DNA of 64,000 bases from Zingiber officinale (GCF_018446385.1 NC_056002.1:6621474-6685473), one strand, 5' to 3'. Shown: positions 23,707-36,398, counted from the stretch's first letter. Notes: generated from the sequence alone by a model not told the origin. Numbers and translations: made by a program.

Positions 23707-24420
23707 TTTATAGGAATAGAAGAGGGTTCTCACACATTAAAATGGATAAGACCAAATAGAGCAGAAGAAAAATAAAGACTTTTAGAAAATGATTAGACAG
23801 AAAATTTGACCAGTTTACAACTATTACAATTAGAAATATCAAAATTTTTAAAGGTCATAATACTTCTATAGAAGTTAAAAACGGTAAACAAGACGCTAAA
23901 AACATCACTTAAACGAGAGTGACACAAATAAAAAAAAAAATCAAAAGATGAATGACTCAAACAAAAAGATGACAAATTCACACTCAAAGTTACAACTTCT
24001 AGTATTTTGAGTTGATCCAAAACATAGAATCCTCCTTACATACAGTCCGTCCCAATCAACCTCTAAAATCATAAGTCTTGAACATAATAATTGGATGAAG
24101 AAAAAGAAATTACCTATCCAGACTCACAAAATTTACTAATAGAGACAAGATTAAAGTAAGACTCTGAATATAATAAATATTAATAAGAGATAAACATAAT
24201 ATAACAATTGAACCAATACCTATTAATGACATAAGAGTACTATCAACAATCACAATAAATATAGATGAATTAGGAGAAAAAGAAACAAAAGATGATAAAT
24301 TAGACAACATATGATGGAAAGCACCAGAGTCCAAAATCCACAAGGATGAAGATATATCTGAAATACCAAACAATGACAAACTTATATGAAAGGAAACTGA
24401 TATGACAGAGAGATGTGAAG
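22443..24420 (-). pseudogene. Copia protease, GAG-pre-integrase and integrase start (element H)
   Basis: On the minus strand from about 24380 the protease is recognisable by WILDSGAFHHM (catalytic DSG intact) followed by SNLSSFVSFSPNSS. The GAG-pre-integrase segment has HSRLSD and a CNSC cluster (about 24000-23800). Integrase follows with GTIYQTSCINTSEQNSVAEW, the region around the catalytic glutamate, immediately before the gypsy insertion. The integrase segment is present four times because of the duplication at 22226-23706. Gag is missing: only about 350 bp separate the protease from the LTR. Confidence 0.75.
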
Positions 24421-24771
24421 TAAATAACTGTTAAAACTACTCCAGCATATACATATCAAATTTTCATGAAGCATCTATACGACTAAGCATAGTAACAGAA
24501 TGAATAATGCTCAAAATAATCAAATTATATGGATACCTTGACATGAATAATGATCAGACATGGCAACGATCCGTGAAACTAGTGTCAAGACGACCCATGG
24601 TCATACGAAGAACCCGAGTCAGAAAAGGACATCGGCACAGAAATAGGTAGCACAGAGTGTCAGTGTCAAAAATGATAGAAAAGAATGTCAGTGTTAAAGT
24701 CGACAACATAAAGCATCGACATCGAGATCAACAGAAACTGATGTCGTCACCGAAATCGACAATAGCAAGAA

Positions 24772-24945
24772 ATTAAAAAGAGAAAAAAGCTAGTTTTATT
24801 ATTAAATCAAAAAGAATATTAGAAATGCAAAGCATAATGTCCTATGTAGCTAAGTTAAAAACTCTAAATCCTAAATAGAAAAGGAAAAAAAATAAATTAT
24901 CCTAAAAACTATAAATAAATATATATATATATATATAATCTTGCA
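24772..24945 (-). repeat. 5' LTR of copia element H (degenerate)
   Basis: Matches the left LTR block by block. On the minus strand it starts TGCAAGATTATATATA at 24945, and a (TA)n run is expanded here. ATTTC follows directly at 24946-24950. The inner end and a tRNA-iMet primer site could not be identified. Confidence 0.6.
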
Positions 24946-25057
24946 ATTTCAACCTCTAGATCAAGTGGATCACTCCATAGCACATAGACATACCCATTCC
25001 AAGAAATTTCTAATTCAACGTTGAACGGATCCAACCAGCTTTTAGAATCTTAAACAT

Positions 25058-25744
25058 AGTAAGAGAGTATTTGATAAAACTTCTACTAAACACTTTTTAA
25101 ATTCTATTTATATGGAAGTATATTTGAATGTTTATGAGTGTTAACTTTTGCTTTAGCTTTTGTAACTTTTACTCAAAAGTTAGAAGTAAGAATTTGATAT
25201 TTTTTCTTACTTTTGTTTTGTTGTTTATGATATAAAATTAAAAGTTGAGATTTATATTATTAATAAATTTATCTTTTTACATAATTACCACCACACTTAC
25301 AATATCTATTTTTTAAATAACATTTTATATTTTTATATAATTTGTATTTCTAGAATTTTTTATACACATTTTTATGTATTTATATAATTTTTATCATTTT
25401 TAAATTTAAATTTTAATTTTTTATTAATTTTATATTTTTTTACTATAAAAAACTAAATTTGATATAATATTTAATATATAATAATAATTATTATATAAAT
25501 AAATAGTGTATTAAAATTATATTTAGATAATTTAAAAAATTAATTTATATAGTTTAAAAATATGATTATCATTTAACTAAAAATTAAACTTAAAAATAAT
25601 TATTCATCAAATATTTTAACTTTATATTAATTTTTGACTTCTATTTTCAAACACTCCATATTTTAACTTATTACTGACTTCAAAATAATTTCTATAAAAA
25701 TTGCTTTTAAATAAATAAAAACTCTCTCAAACACTCTTAACTAG
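25058..25744. repeat. AT-rich foldback element (possible MITE)
   Basis: The left end (GTAAGAGAGTATTTGATAAA) and the reverse complement of the right end (GTTAAGAGTGTTTGAGAGAG) are imperfect inverted repeats around about 680 bp of extremely AT-rich sequence. No convincing target duplication was seen. Flanking 24946-25057 and 25745-26362 hold no recognisable gene. Confidence 0.4.
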
Positions 25745-26362
25745 AAACACTTCCTAAGTAGGTGTCGTAAGGACAAGCCTTCACAGCGTCATTGCGCGCT
25801 TAGATAGGTGGTCAATGCTTACTAGTATCCAACCGACCACCGGATCACATGTGATACGGCCCGGTCCTGCATAGCCTGCCAAAACCCGGCCGTGCTACAC
25901 CCCACCTTGATTGGAAAATAGTTTGTTGTATGATTCAATGTCAGTCCGCAGATCGCATCAGATAGGACTGGATGACACAATCGACGCCGGACATTAATTC
26001 ACAGGTGGAGAAACTAAAATATTTTGAAGCCTTTGAATCATTATCTACCGATTTCCTTTATTAGCACCGCAACAGGCGACTATGAATGAGCATCCAAATT
26101 GAAAATAGAAAAAATACATCAGATCCATCGAAACCAAATAAAAGAAATTGATCTATTTGTTCAATTTTATTTTATTTTTGTTTCGATTTTTATCCGTTGC
26201 TGGTTTGAAATAATGCTAAATCGGTAAAATTGAGCCAAAAAGATAATGACGATGAAGAGATGATGGATTCATTCGATAACTTGGTAAAATCATAATGATC
26301 ATTAATATGAAAATAATAGAATGGTGGTGACTAACCCCTCAAACTGAGATTTATATGCGAAC

Positions 26363-29300
26363 TTATATGCAACTTCCCTCGTGAATCTTCTCTGGGATGT
26401 ACTCCGATAAAAATGACAGTGAGTTGGAAGATAATGCTTCAATCTCAAATTTCATACCCTTTTGCACCATGACCTCCAGCTCCTTCCTGCCACAATTGAA
26501 TTAAAACAATTTTCTTATGGGATTTGTATAAAAGCAAATGAAATTTAGGTATGAATAATATGAAATTACGGATTAAATAATAGCTGTAAGAATCACCAAA
26601 GGCACAAAACGTAAATGATGGAAGTTTGGTGAAATCCAACCTCCATTGTGGTGCTTCCTTTGACAAATAGCATCTAAGAAGCATTGCTTTAGCTCTCTCC
26701 TTGTCTGCAGTGAAGTTTAAACCCATAACTTAGACTCTGTGCAGATATCTTAACTGAAGTTATAATGTGACAAAAAATAGTTACTGAAAATGACCATGAG
26801 ATGTCATTTTGAGAAGACAGCGATCCGGAAAATGATACTTGTCCAAGTCTGAATGAAAGACTCCAAGCCAACGTACAGTAGGTACACGCAACATATTAGC
26901 ATCATATGCCATTTGCTTCAAGGGAAAAATAGGAAAGCCAGGAGGCATTTAGACGGGGACTATAAACTAGTTCAACATTCAAGCATCACCAAGAGTTAGC
27001 TGTCTTTGCCCTATCAAGGTAAGCATTATGGAATTTGTTTCATATTCTTAACAGGGTTTATATCTATGCATATAAAAATAGCACGTAGAAGAGTGTGGTC
27101 CCATACATAATTTCATATCCCTAATATTGGGCTCAACTCGAGTAATTATCTGATTATTGAATGAATATGGTTATTGAAGCTTGAAGCAGGCATACCATGG
27201 AACCAAACCTATATATGGTTAGTATATCAAAACCATAAGGATCATAATCCACCAGGCAATATACTGGCAAAAGAAGCTTGTCTACAATATGGCGCAAAAA
27301 CCTGAAACCAAAACGTATCAATCAACAAGAATTTGTATGACAAATCGCTACTAAATAAGGTTCCAGAATATAGAACAAAGCAGCAATTATGTGGATACCT
27401 TCTTGTAGAGACATCAGGATATCCTCTTCCCTGATTAAAGTTACAAAAGTTCGTGATTAGCAATCAACTAAAAGGATGAATATAATATAATTGAATACAT
27501 GTTATTCTGCTCACTGTAATAATAATGCATTGGTTTTTCTCGCAAAATTTATCATTCGCCAAGCGCTGAAACACTAAAGTGATAGCACATTAAAACTGAA
27601 AAAGCAAACCAGAATAGCCTGTTAAGGTAGACAAATGGAGTCAACTGAAAGTCCTGCCTGATTCCTTCTCGACAACAAGAATATATCTGGAAACACTGGC
27701 AATATCTGCACAAACCAATAAAGCTAATGTTTCACGCTTTCACCACTGATCGATATAACATGTTTTGTTAGTCACAAATATTTGGGGTCAACTACATGGA
27801 TCTTATGTAATTGTCGTCCATCAAATTCTATACATGGCTATAACATTGAGATTCTTAATTTTTTTTTAACATTAGATTAAATAAACCTTTTTTCTTCCCT
27901 CTATCACTCACATCTTCCATTTTGTGGAATCAACTTAATTTAATTATAAATGTAATGGTATTTTTTAACATGTTGATGCTATGTTGAAATAATTTGCCAA
28001 TTTATCATCAAATAGAGCTACACTTAGTTGTTATTGGCTTAACATCTTTTATTTCATAACAATCACTAGCTACTTGGTAGAGCTGTGATCTATGGATAGC
28101 AACATAAAAGAAGATAACTTACTTCCTCAAATCAGAAGGTTGACACAAAATAGAACAATGTGAATCTATTGCTTGTTAGGAGAAACAAAAAAAAAAAAGA
28201 AGGAATTAACAATACAAGCAATTTGTGGATTAATTGTAAGCAGCATTTTCAGAAAATACAGCCTGAGAATTATAAAGTAACAGAGAACATTCAGAATGCC
28301 CATCTAGAAAGAGAAACAAAAGAAGCTAGAAAATATATTGGGTAAGGTATTGTTCAGAAATTTAGAAGAACTGTTGAACCCCGTGGTTGTTTAGATGTGA
28401 TCAACCAAGTTAGGTTAGGTCCTGCTTGTTATTTGAACCCTGTGTCTAAGTGTGCAGGAGCTTAGGAGCGCAGGAAGTCGAGCGGAAGACGCAGCTAACG
28501 AGAAGGACGGCACGGGAAGGGAGCCGACGGGCTCGGTGCGTCCGAAGGACGAGAGAGCTGCGGAAGAGTACACCGGTGGACGAGAAGAACGTGCGCGGCG
28601 TTCCAAGGATGAGAAGTTGGGTTGGAAGCTTGCTCGAGGAGAAGGCCAGAAATTAGGCTCGGGTGAGCCCTATTTCGGTTGGCCGCAATCACCCATGCAT
28701 TCAGAGCTTCGGAAGAAGAGAACAAGTCAAAAGGAGCTGGAAAAGCTAACTGGAGGCGCCTTCAACGAATTGCTGAAGGCGCCTGCACTGACTGCAGGCT
28801 TGGAGGCGCCTTCATTGCCTTGAAGGCACCCTTAACCTTGTCCAGGGCGCCTTCAAGGCCATTGGAGGCGCCTTCGACCTGGCCAAAGTGGTCGTTTGTA
28901 ATCCGATAGAGTTTTATCCGGTCAAACCCCTTGGAGGCGCCCTTAACCCCTTTGGAGGCGTCCTCAAGATTCGAGATAGAGTTTCCAGGAGCTATATAAA
29001 GGCCCCTGGAGGTAGGAAATTATTCAATCAACTCAGTATTCAATTCCTAGCAACTTGTAAGAGCTTTTAGTGTGTAAAAGGTTTCTCCGCCTTCAGAGAA
29101 GGAGACTTTCTTAGTGCGTCTGTTCAACCGCCTTGGATTAACAACCTTCTTGGTTGTAACCAAGTCAAAACGTTGAATCTACTTTTCTTTTCAGTTATTT
29201 TATTTTAATTTTTATTGTTGCTATTATCTTTAAGTTGAAAGTTTGAGGAGGATATTTTTTATTTTACAAGCAATTCACCCCTCCTCTCTTGTCGGCCCCG

Positions 29301-32300
29301 CTGAACCAACAAGAACAAGTTCAAGCTGCATCTTCAGATGCATGGTAAACAAACTAAGAGCCTGGTTTTTCCTGATTAATATATCGTGCTGATTATTGCT
29401 CAATTTTCTGCCCCTACAAAATTATATATCAGAGTTTAGTCTTTTTGTTTTTATAATAAACTTATATAACTATCTCTCCATTTTGATGGAGTTCTGGACG
29501 GAATTTGTCTACTCATCATCTAATTGTGAATGTGAGTTGAATACCCAAAATATTTGCTCCTCTTTCATCAGCTAGTGGTGAAATTATATTAACTGCCTAT
29601 ACACGTTGCATTTTAAACTAACAGACATAAACAACACCTAAAACCATCATAAATTAAACAACATAAAGCAGACTAATGATTTACACCATCAATTACATCA
29701 ATTTATAGCAAAAGTTTCATCTAGATTTTATTGTCACTAATATAGCAAATAGAAGAAAGTGTCACAAGAAGATTTATGCCAGATGATTGCTGTTCACTCA
29801 AGATTGAATAATAAATAAGCCATTGTCAAGGTTATAAAAGAGGGAACAAGCTCAGTGAGAGTTTAATCTGAGTCATTTACCTTCCACCTCCTCAAGCGAC
29901 ACAGGAATAGAATAGGCCTACAATTCACTAAAATTTTAGTAAGCTAACCAGAGGGCAAAGCCATTATACTTGAGTTAAATGATGCTTACTGTGTTGGGAT
30001 TGTTTATGCAACAAACCTTCCTACCAGCTTCTGAGAATCTCAACCAGCCCATCACCAATCTGTGAGGAAGAAATTGTGAATACAATCATAGATACACTCG
30101 TACATAATAGCTTCAGAAAAAAGGAAAGGATATACTCAAATATTGACTAGTTCAAGTTGTAAAATCTACCCTTTCCCAACCGGCACCTGCAAAAATAAGA
30201 ACCTACTGATCATTAAAGCAAACACAATGAATTATACAATCTTAATAGTACTTACTTTGATAGTACAGAACTATTGTGGAGATATTCAGGCAAAGGTAAT
30301 TATATTTACATGTGATTGTTTTTGTCTAAACAACAAGAAAACTAAGTTCTAATAGTATTATCCAAATAGCTATCAGTTTTTTGTTATGGTACCATTATGT
30401 CATAGCTTATAAAATATAAAAGACTTCAAATATCATAGTGATAAGTGACACTTGTCTAAACAGAGTACACATTTATCAAATATATCATTTTTAAGGAATG
30501 CAAATAAGTCACTACCACAATTCCTAAACCTTCAATGTGAATTTGTACAATTTCTCACCACATTGAGATGATGACGACTGCACTTCAATAGAATACAGAT
30601 GTCATTGATAGCCTGATCAACAGCTGCTTGATCTGTAATGAAACAGAGGACAAAGAAACACACTAAATTCTAAATATAGAATCCAGAAAGTGAGGGTGAA
30701 AAACTTGCAATAATCTTGCTGAAGATACTATCATTCATGTTGTATTAAAAAAAATCACTCTGTATTTATTATGACCATAATGTCTTAAAAAGATATTTAA
30801 CCACACAAACAGAAGATTAAAAGTTTGAATATCAAAGGAAAAATGAATTAATTACTTAGGTGTGACTTCAATATTTCATGCAAGTGTTGTAATTCCAAAA
30901 CAAGAATCCCATCTCTCAGCTATTAACCTGCAATTGGGCTCTATGAAAAAAATTATTGTTAATACATCATTTAGATTTTTTCGTAATTCTGTTCGAGTGA
31001 AATTTTCTTTGATTTCCCTCTGTATACCACACCTGTTTCAAAATAACTACCAGCCATGTTTTTAACTCTGATTAATACTACTAGTCTTACAATAAAATGA
31101 TTGAATTTATCTATCTTCTCTGAACATATGATTAAATGGAAAATTAGATTTTAGCAATTTCCCAAGTGTAATGTGAATATAGTAAATTCTTGTAATATAA
31201 GTTACAGTAACCTGTAGAATTTTTGAAACTTTTGTGCATATTTGCATAGAGAAAGGTCAATCAGGTGCACGAAGCTCCCACTATAACTATAAAAATTTGA
31301 GCCTCCAATACAAGTTTGCAACTTGATCATTCAGGTGAATAATCATTTACTAGATAAATAAAATTACTCCAGGCTATGATGAATAGTCAAACACTTGCCT
31401 AACATCCAATATACAAAAGCTTTTAAAACAAAGTTCAGTGTCAATGTCCTGTGACATGTTCAATCCTTGATGAAATTTTTTAATTTCTAATATTTGAGAA
31501 CTTAAGCATATCACACTATTGGAATGAACTGTAATTCAAAAAATTTGTAGTGTTCAAAGTGAGTTCTTTAAGCTGTATAGTACATAATAGCAATAGTACA
31601 ACATAATGCAGTGTTTCTGCCTATGTAACATATTTCTATGAGAAAATCTATGTAAAAAATTTAACTTGAATGCAATATTTATCTGTATGATATCAGACAA
31701 AACAATAGTTTCCATTACAAAAAAAAAAATTGTTTGGACAATGATATTCTTGATAATTGAGAAAATTTCATACCTAAGAATACCCCAGGGTGCATGTAGT
31801 ATATGTCTCTCTTTGATCCATGTTTGTTTTCTTGTAACAATTGTTGTATGATAAGAAGCATTGTAAGCAAGACATCTAATCACAGGGCACAAAATCTTCA
31901 GCAATTATATTAACTAACCACATTTGATTTTGAATAGAGATGAAAATTTTTCATTACCCAGTCTATATGTGTGGCTTTCCTTCTCAATTGAAATTATTTC
32001 CTTACCAATGGGCAAGTCATAGCTACACATGCTGCAATTTAGAGTGTCAAACAACATAGCAGATATAAAGATATAATGTGTGTGTGTATATATATATATA
32101 TATATAAAAAGTTTTGTAGTATCCTCCCTCGAGAAACAAAAATAAAAGGGAAAAGCATTGGCAGAAACACAACAATCCGTTTCCATCATTTGAATGAAGG
32201 GGGAAAATTGTTAGAAAATCATTGTGGAGGAAAACGAATGAAGTGTTGGGTTGTAGTAAATTCTTTGAAGATAAGATGCAGGCAAAGTGTTGAGGGTATA

Positions 32301-34550
32301 TATGTAATATGATAAAGTGTAGAGGTTTATTTTTAAAGAAAATTTATTAATATAGCACAAGTTTAATCTTAATCCTATTCTCCGTCCAAATCTTCTTAGT
32401 CATATTGTTCTCTTAGAGTCTTCTATTATGTTCCAAACATTATGTTGGCCATCCTCCACTATTTTCCACATCCATATTTTCTGGTTTGCTCTCCACTTGC
32501 CTTCAACAACATGCTCCTTTGTCTATTTAGTCTCATCTTATCCTCACACAATCCTCCACCACTACTAGAAAAAAGAGTATTACCCATAAATTTACCATCA
32601 GTAATAAGATTTATCAACAGAAAATATGTCCATCGGTGATAGTTGGCTGATTGGAATATTGACGGATGCTTTTACAATAACAAAAACAATTCATTGGAGA
32701 ATAAAATATTATCGACTAGTATTTCCCATCAGTAATGATCAATACCAACAAAACATTTCCATATGTAAAGTATTTTTTACAATAAATTTTATTTTAAATA
32801 TATTTAGAATATTTTCCAAAAAAAATTCTACGCAAATGCATATAAGTATTATAAAATTAATATTAACAATAGTGAATATTTACCGCTATTGTTACTATAT
32901 TAAATATTTATATATCCCATATCATGAAAATATATATTTTGTATATTTGAAAATAATATTTTTAATATAATATTTTTCAAGTATAGTAATGAATTATTTA
33001 AAATACTTTTTTGACTGTTGCAATATTTAAATTTTTAGTTCTCAATATTAAATAATGTAAGAGGGAAAATTATAGAGAACATCGGCTCATTACAAAGTAA
33101 ATATTCATATGCAAGTTCAACGCCTAGTATACTAGGTGTTATTTTAGTACATAGTAACTCAAAAAATCTTCTCCATATATGCTTATAGAATGGTGACTGC
33201 CCTCATCTGACATCTGCATCATGAGCTGAATTAGTATTGTTCAACAAATTTATAAAACTCCCATCCATCTATCTGCTTACCATGGTAGCTAGTCATTGTA
33301 TCTCGATGAGTGCTGGATTCTGAGTCTTACTGATAAGGATGTGAATGATATGAGCGATATAGCTGCTATCCTAGATAAGGAGGACATTACTGTGATGTCA
33401 TAGAAGGAAAAGATAAATATGGAGGATATAGGAGTCTCCCATTTTCTGTCTGCAAGGCAAACGTTATGTTCTTTACATAACTATATAGGATCTTTTTGAA
33501 AAAGCTATATACTGAAATCAATGGACTAAGATCGCAAGAATGAAGGAGGGTGAAAAGAACTCATCCTATTTTCATATGATTGCAAGCAAGCACAGGAGGA
33601 AGAACTTCATTGCTTCCATTGGTAGATGAAGACAGAATTCTTAAAAGAAGCTCTACTATGCAGGCATTAGAATTCTTAATAGAGGTTGTACTATGAAGGC
33701 ATTCACTGATCATTTTCAAGACAGGACAGACCGATGTTCTCCATCATTCTCCATACCAAGGCATAGAACAACTTTACACTCAGAAGTCTTTGTCTAAGAT
33801 GAACTTCCTTGTGGCCCTGTTCTCTAAAGCTGAGATACTAATAGCTATAAAAATAAGTACGTAAGCTAGAAAACACAAGGCCGAATGGGTTCAATATTCG
33901 TACCGTATTCTTGGAATTTATGTAGAGGGATCTTCTAGTGTAATTTGATGATTTTCATTCAAGTAGTACAGTTGGATCGCTTCAACCAATTATGCATTTC
34001 TCTCCTACCTAAGTGCAGGGCGTGTGTAGGCAATCTCAGGCCTATTGCTTTGGAGTACCGTCCTGTTAAACCCATATCAGACGTACTGGCTCTCATACTC
34101 AAAATTATTCTCTCTTCTTGTGTCGGACAGCAATAATCTAGGCCATGGGGGTATAGTTTCGCATGTACTTTCATGTGTGCACAACCAGAAGGCACTTCGA
34201 CTTAAAATCGTAAATCTCATTGCAGAAACAGGCGAGTTATGGAACATTGACTTCAGAATAGACCGCAGAATGATCTAAAATGGAATAAACGGGAGGGAAT
34301 AGAAGAAGACCATCTTCCCGAAAGATCCGAGCAGTAGTTGCGGTACCGATCTAGGGCGACGGAAGGAGGTCGATCGTTGCCGAGATCATCAACGAGGGAC
34401 TGCACAAAGCCTACAGAGGCGAACCAAACGACCAATCTGTAATAGAACAAAGCAAAGAGAAAGATGGAAAGAGCGGAGATTCGCCGGCCTACCTTTGATT
34501 CGACGGAGCAGATCGGACGGGCTGGAACTCAAAGTTCTTCCTCCCGCCAT
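26363..34550 (-). CDS. SPO11-1: Meiotic recombination protein SPO11-1, 15 exons
   Basis: SPO11-1 is the topoisomerase VI A-like protein that makes meiotic DNA double-strand breaks in the nucleus. Coding exons on the minus strand: 34550-34493, 34410-34311, 32031-31958, 31875-31774, 30632-30559, 30186-30170, 30059-29990, 29917-29881, 27705-27658, 27573-27515, 27430-27399, 27301-27196, 26915-26795, 26704-26641, 26486-26363. They sum to 1086 nt, 361 residues plus stop, and all junction phases agree; Arabidopsis SPO11-1 is of the same size and exon number (family knowledge). The catalytic tyrosine is Tyr103 in KRDIYYMHP. Toprim metal-binding residues are Glu190 (VVEKE) and Asp242/Asp244 (DYDPYG). 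The ITGRGYPDVSTRR block is at about 212-224. Exon 6 is only 17 nt and intron 9 appears to use a GC donor. No break was found. Confidence 0.93.
28372..29312 (+). mobile_element. Solo LTR in intron 8 of SPO11-1 (family S)
   Basis: 941 bp from TGTTGAACCCC to GAACCAACA, flanked by a perfect 5-bp duplication AGAAC (28367-28371 and 29313-29317). A TATA box (TATATAAA) at 28993-29000 points right, antisense to SPO11-1. The upstream half contains a cluster of six GGCGCC palindromes (28760-28945). A diverged copy lies in the opposite orientation at 49851-50808. No coding sequence is present, so the superfamily is not assigned. Confidence 0.92.
32085..32106. repeat. GT/TA microsatellite in SPO11-1 intron 2
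   Basis: A short (GT)n run passes into (TA)n just upstream of exon 3. Confidence 0.8.
32563..32770 (+). mobile_element. Possible CACTA transposon terminus
   Basis: CACTACTAGAAAAAAGAG matches the conserved terminus of plant CACTA elements. It is followed by repeated CCATCAGTAAT/CCATCGGTGAT phrases resembling the subterminal repeats of that superfamily. The opposite terminus was not found in the intron, so this is probably a truncated end. Confidence 0.5.
33290..34150 (+). pseudogene. LINE reverse-transcriptase remnant in SPO11-1 intron 2
   Basis: Around 33530-33620 the plus strand encodes ARMKEGEKNSSYFHMIAS and RRKNFIASI, the LINE segment just upstream of the reverse-transcriptase domain. 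Near 33990-34130 it encodes LLPKCRACVGNLRPIAL and PISDVLALILKIIL, which match the non-LTR reverse-transcriptase 'LIPK...RPISL...K' motif. Stops and frame changes occur throughout. It is antisense to SPO11-1. Confidence 0.7.
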
Positions 34551-34886
34551 TCCTCTCCACTTCTTCCTCGCGAATGGCGACGGAAAAGGCTCGTATCGCG
34601 CAAGAAGGAGATAAGGCTGAGTTCATAGGGCTAGGCTGAAGGCCCGGCCCAAGTGTCTATGCTTACTCTTCTAGAATAACAAAAGCACTGATCACACTTA
34701 GACAACGGTGAACAGAAGTCAATAAAGAGCTAAAGTGACGCATTGACTCCTAAGAAACAATCATTTACAAATTAACAAAAGCCACAAGTATAGACCAAAA
34801 TATCATACCACTTTATGTCATTATGTGACGGCAAATTCAAATTAAACTACTTAAATAGTGATTATAATCCTCCTGAAAAACAAAGT

Positions 34887-35084
34887 TCAAAGATTTTCTT
34901 GAACTTCGTTCCACTGCCATAGGCCGTCGGGTCCCTCTACAAACCCCAGTGCGTTGGCTGATAATGAAGTGCTAGAAACAAACACAAGAATGACGATCTT
35001 TTTCCTGTGGAAAAACAGTCCAATATCGTTGTCTTGGGAATTGGGAAGTAAAGATTCAGTGGCGGAGACGACAGGCTTCTCCAA
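34887..35084 (-). other. Unassigned short open frame, possible exon
   Basis: The minus strand encodes about 65 codons ending SLSANALGFVEGPDGLWQW and a further few residues before a stop at 34887. The hydrophobic IVILVFVSS stretch followed by an SANA cleavage-like site resembles a targeting or lumenal-transfer segment. I do not recognise the protein. It could be an exon of a gene upstream of SPO11-1, a gene fragment, or chance. No matching splice sites were established. Confidence 0.25.
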
Positions 35085-35275
35085 AAGACATCATCACTCT
35101 TTTTTAAAGTCCGGAAAGCAAACGAACACCTATCATCAACGTCCAATCATTCGCTGCGCTGTGGGCGCAGCCTGTCCTTCGCACTCAACGAAAGGAAAGA
35201 GTAAAATTTCACAAAAAAAAAATGTTTTTTTTACACAATCATTTTATCTCAAAATTTCATCTTGTGATTACAAAC

Positions 35276-35505
35276 TGTCCGGTTTGGATCAGATTAGTGT
35301 CAATACGAGAAGCAATCATTTCGTTGATAAACGCCTTCCCCGTGCGTGCCCTCTCGTGGGGAAGGTAGGCAAATTTATATCTTAATTTCTTAAACAATTA
35401 AATATAATAAATTATCCAGTTTGGATCGTATTGGTGTCATGTGAAAGCAATCATTTCACTAATAAAAACTTCCTCCGTCTGCGTTCGCTTGTGAGGAAGG
35501 CACTT
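35276..35505. repeat. Direct duplication of about 95 bp
   Basis: The GTTTGGATC...AAGCAATCATTTC...CTTCC...GGGGAAGG series at 35276-35371 recurs, diverged, at 35411-35505. The rest of 34640-36390 contains no recognisable gene. Confidence 0.6.
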
Positions 35506-35894
35506 CCGGCCGGGCGTAGATTCCTCCAACCGTTGCGTCTAAAAAAACAGAAAAAACAGTGAAGACCGAGGAACAGCGACACTGTTTTCAAAATGCATTA
35601 GACCGGAAAAAAAACACTGCACCTCTACACCACTACGGAACTGGTAAACAGGCCATCAATTAGATTCAGGGAATCACCAAATGTAAGGTAGTGCAGCAGT
35701 CAACTGGCTAAAGCGAGGAGTCCCCCCAAAATTTGACTTGGAGGATATATTGAGGGAGATTTGCACGTCTCAGGGACCATGCGATTCAAGCAATTCCCAC
35801 CGGCGTAGGTCGCTGTCCAGTATCGTATGCATGTTAAAGTTACTGCAGGCGGGGAATATCACTGTGTGCTCGTCTCTGCCATGTATAGGAACAG

Positions 35895-36105
35895 AGGGAC
35901 AGAGTTGTTGGCTTTGGGATCTTTAGCTCTTTTGTTCCAAGTTTTTGCAAAATCTATCAAAAATTTATGATATTTTATCCTGATACTTACAAATTCAATT
36001 TATCTAAATTGTTCCTATAGGGACAGAGTTGTTGGCTTTGGGATCTTTAGCTCTTTTATTCCAAGTTTTTGCAAAATCTATCAAAAATTTATGATATTTT
36101 ATCCT
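35895..36105. repeat. Recent direct duplication of about 87 bp
   Basis: The segment starting AGGGACAGAGTTGTTGGC at 35895 is repeated almost unchanged at 36019 (124-bp offset). Confidence 0.85.
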
Positions 36106-36398
36106 GTATTTATGCTGATACTTTCAAATTCAATTTATAACACAATTTAGTGGATTTTTTTTATTAAAACTTTCTTTAAGTATAATGCATGAGTTTGATA
36201 TAATTATATTTTGAATAAGATATTCTTTGAGAATAGATTTTTTTTGGTCCAGAGTTGTGTGCCGAAACTAGGAATAAGATTTTATAAATTATATTTTTCT
36301 ATTGAATTCGTTAAATAATAGGAATCGTTTGGAAATAGAAAAAAAAATTCGACTCATTTTGTCTTAAAAAAATTTATATGAATTTTAAGAAAATCTTA

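Larger units (their letters stand above)
8768..24945 (-). mobile_element. Degenerate Ty1/copia element (H), split by a gypsy element
   Basis: A copia element on the minus strand whose two halves flank the gypsy element at 11078-22442. Degenerate LTRs lie at about 8768-8960 and 24772-24945. Between them, in copia order on the minus strand, are protease (about 24380-24110), the GAG-pre-integrase segment (about 24020-23790), integrase (23700-22450, partly duplicated, then 11077-10850), reverse transcriptase (about 10400-9660) and RNase H (about 9600-9200). A normal gag is missing. ATTTC occurs at 8763-8767 and at 24946-24950, a possible 5-bp target duplication, but the LTR termini are decayed (no clean TG...CA), so the outer limits are tentative. 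Confidence 0.75.

Noticed and set aside
28452-28823. 123-codon frame in the SPO11-1 intron
   Set aside because: Lies wholly within solo LTR S, and the related LTR S2 has a similar non-conserved frame; low-complexity charged sequence.
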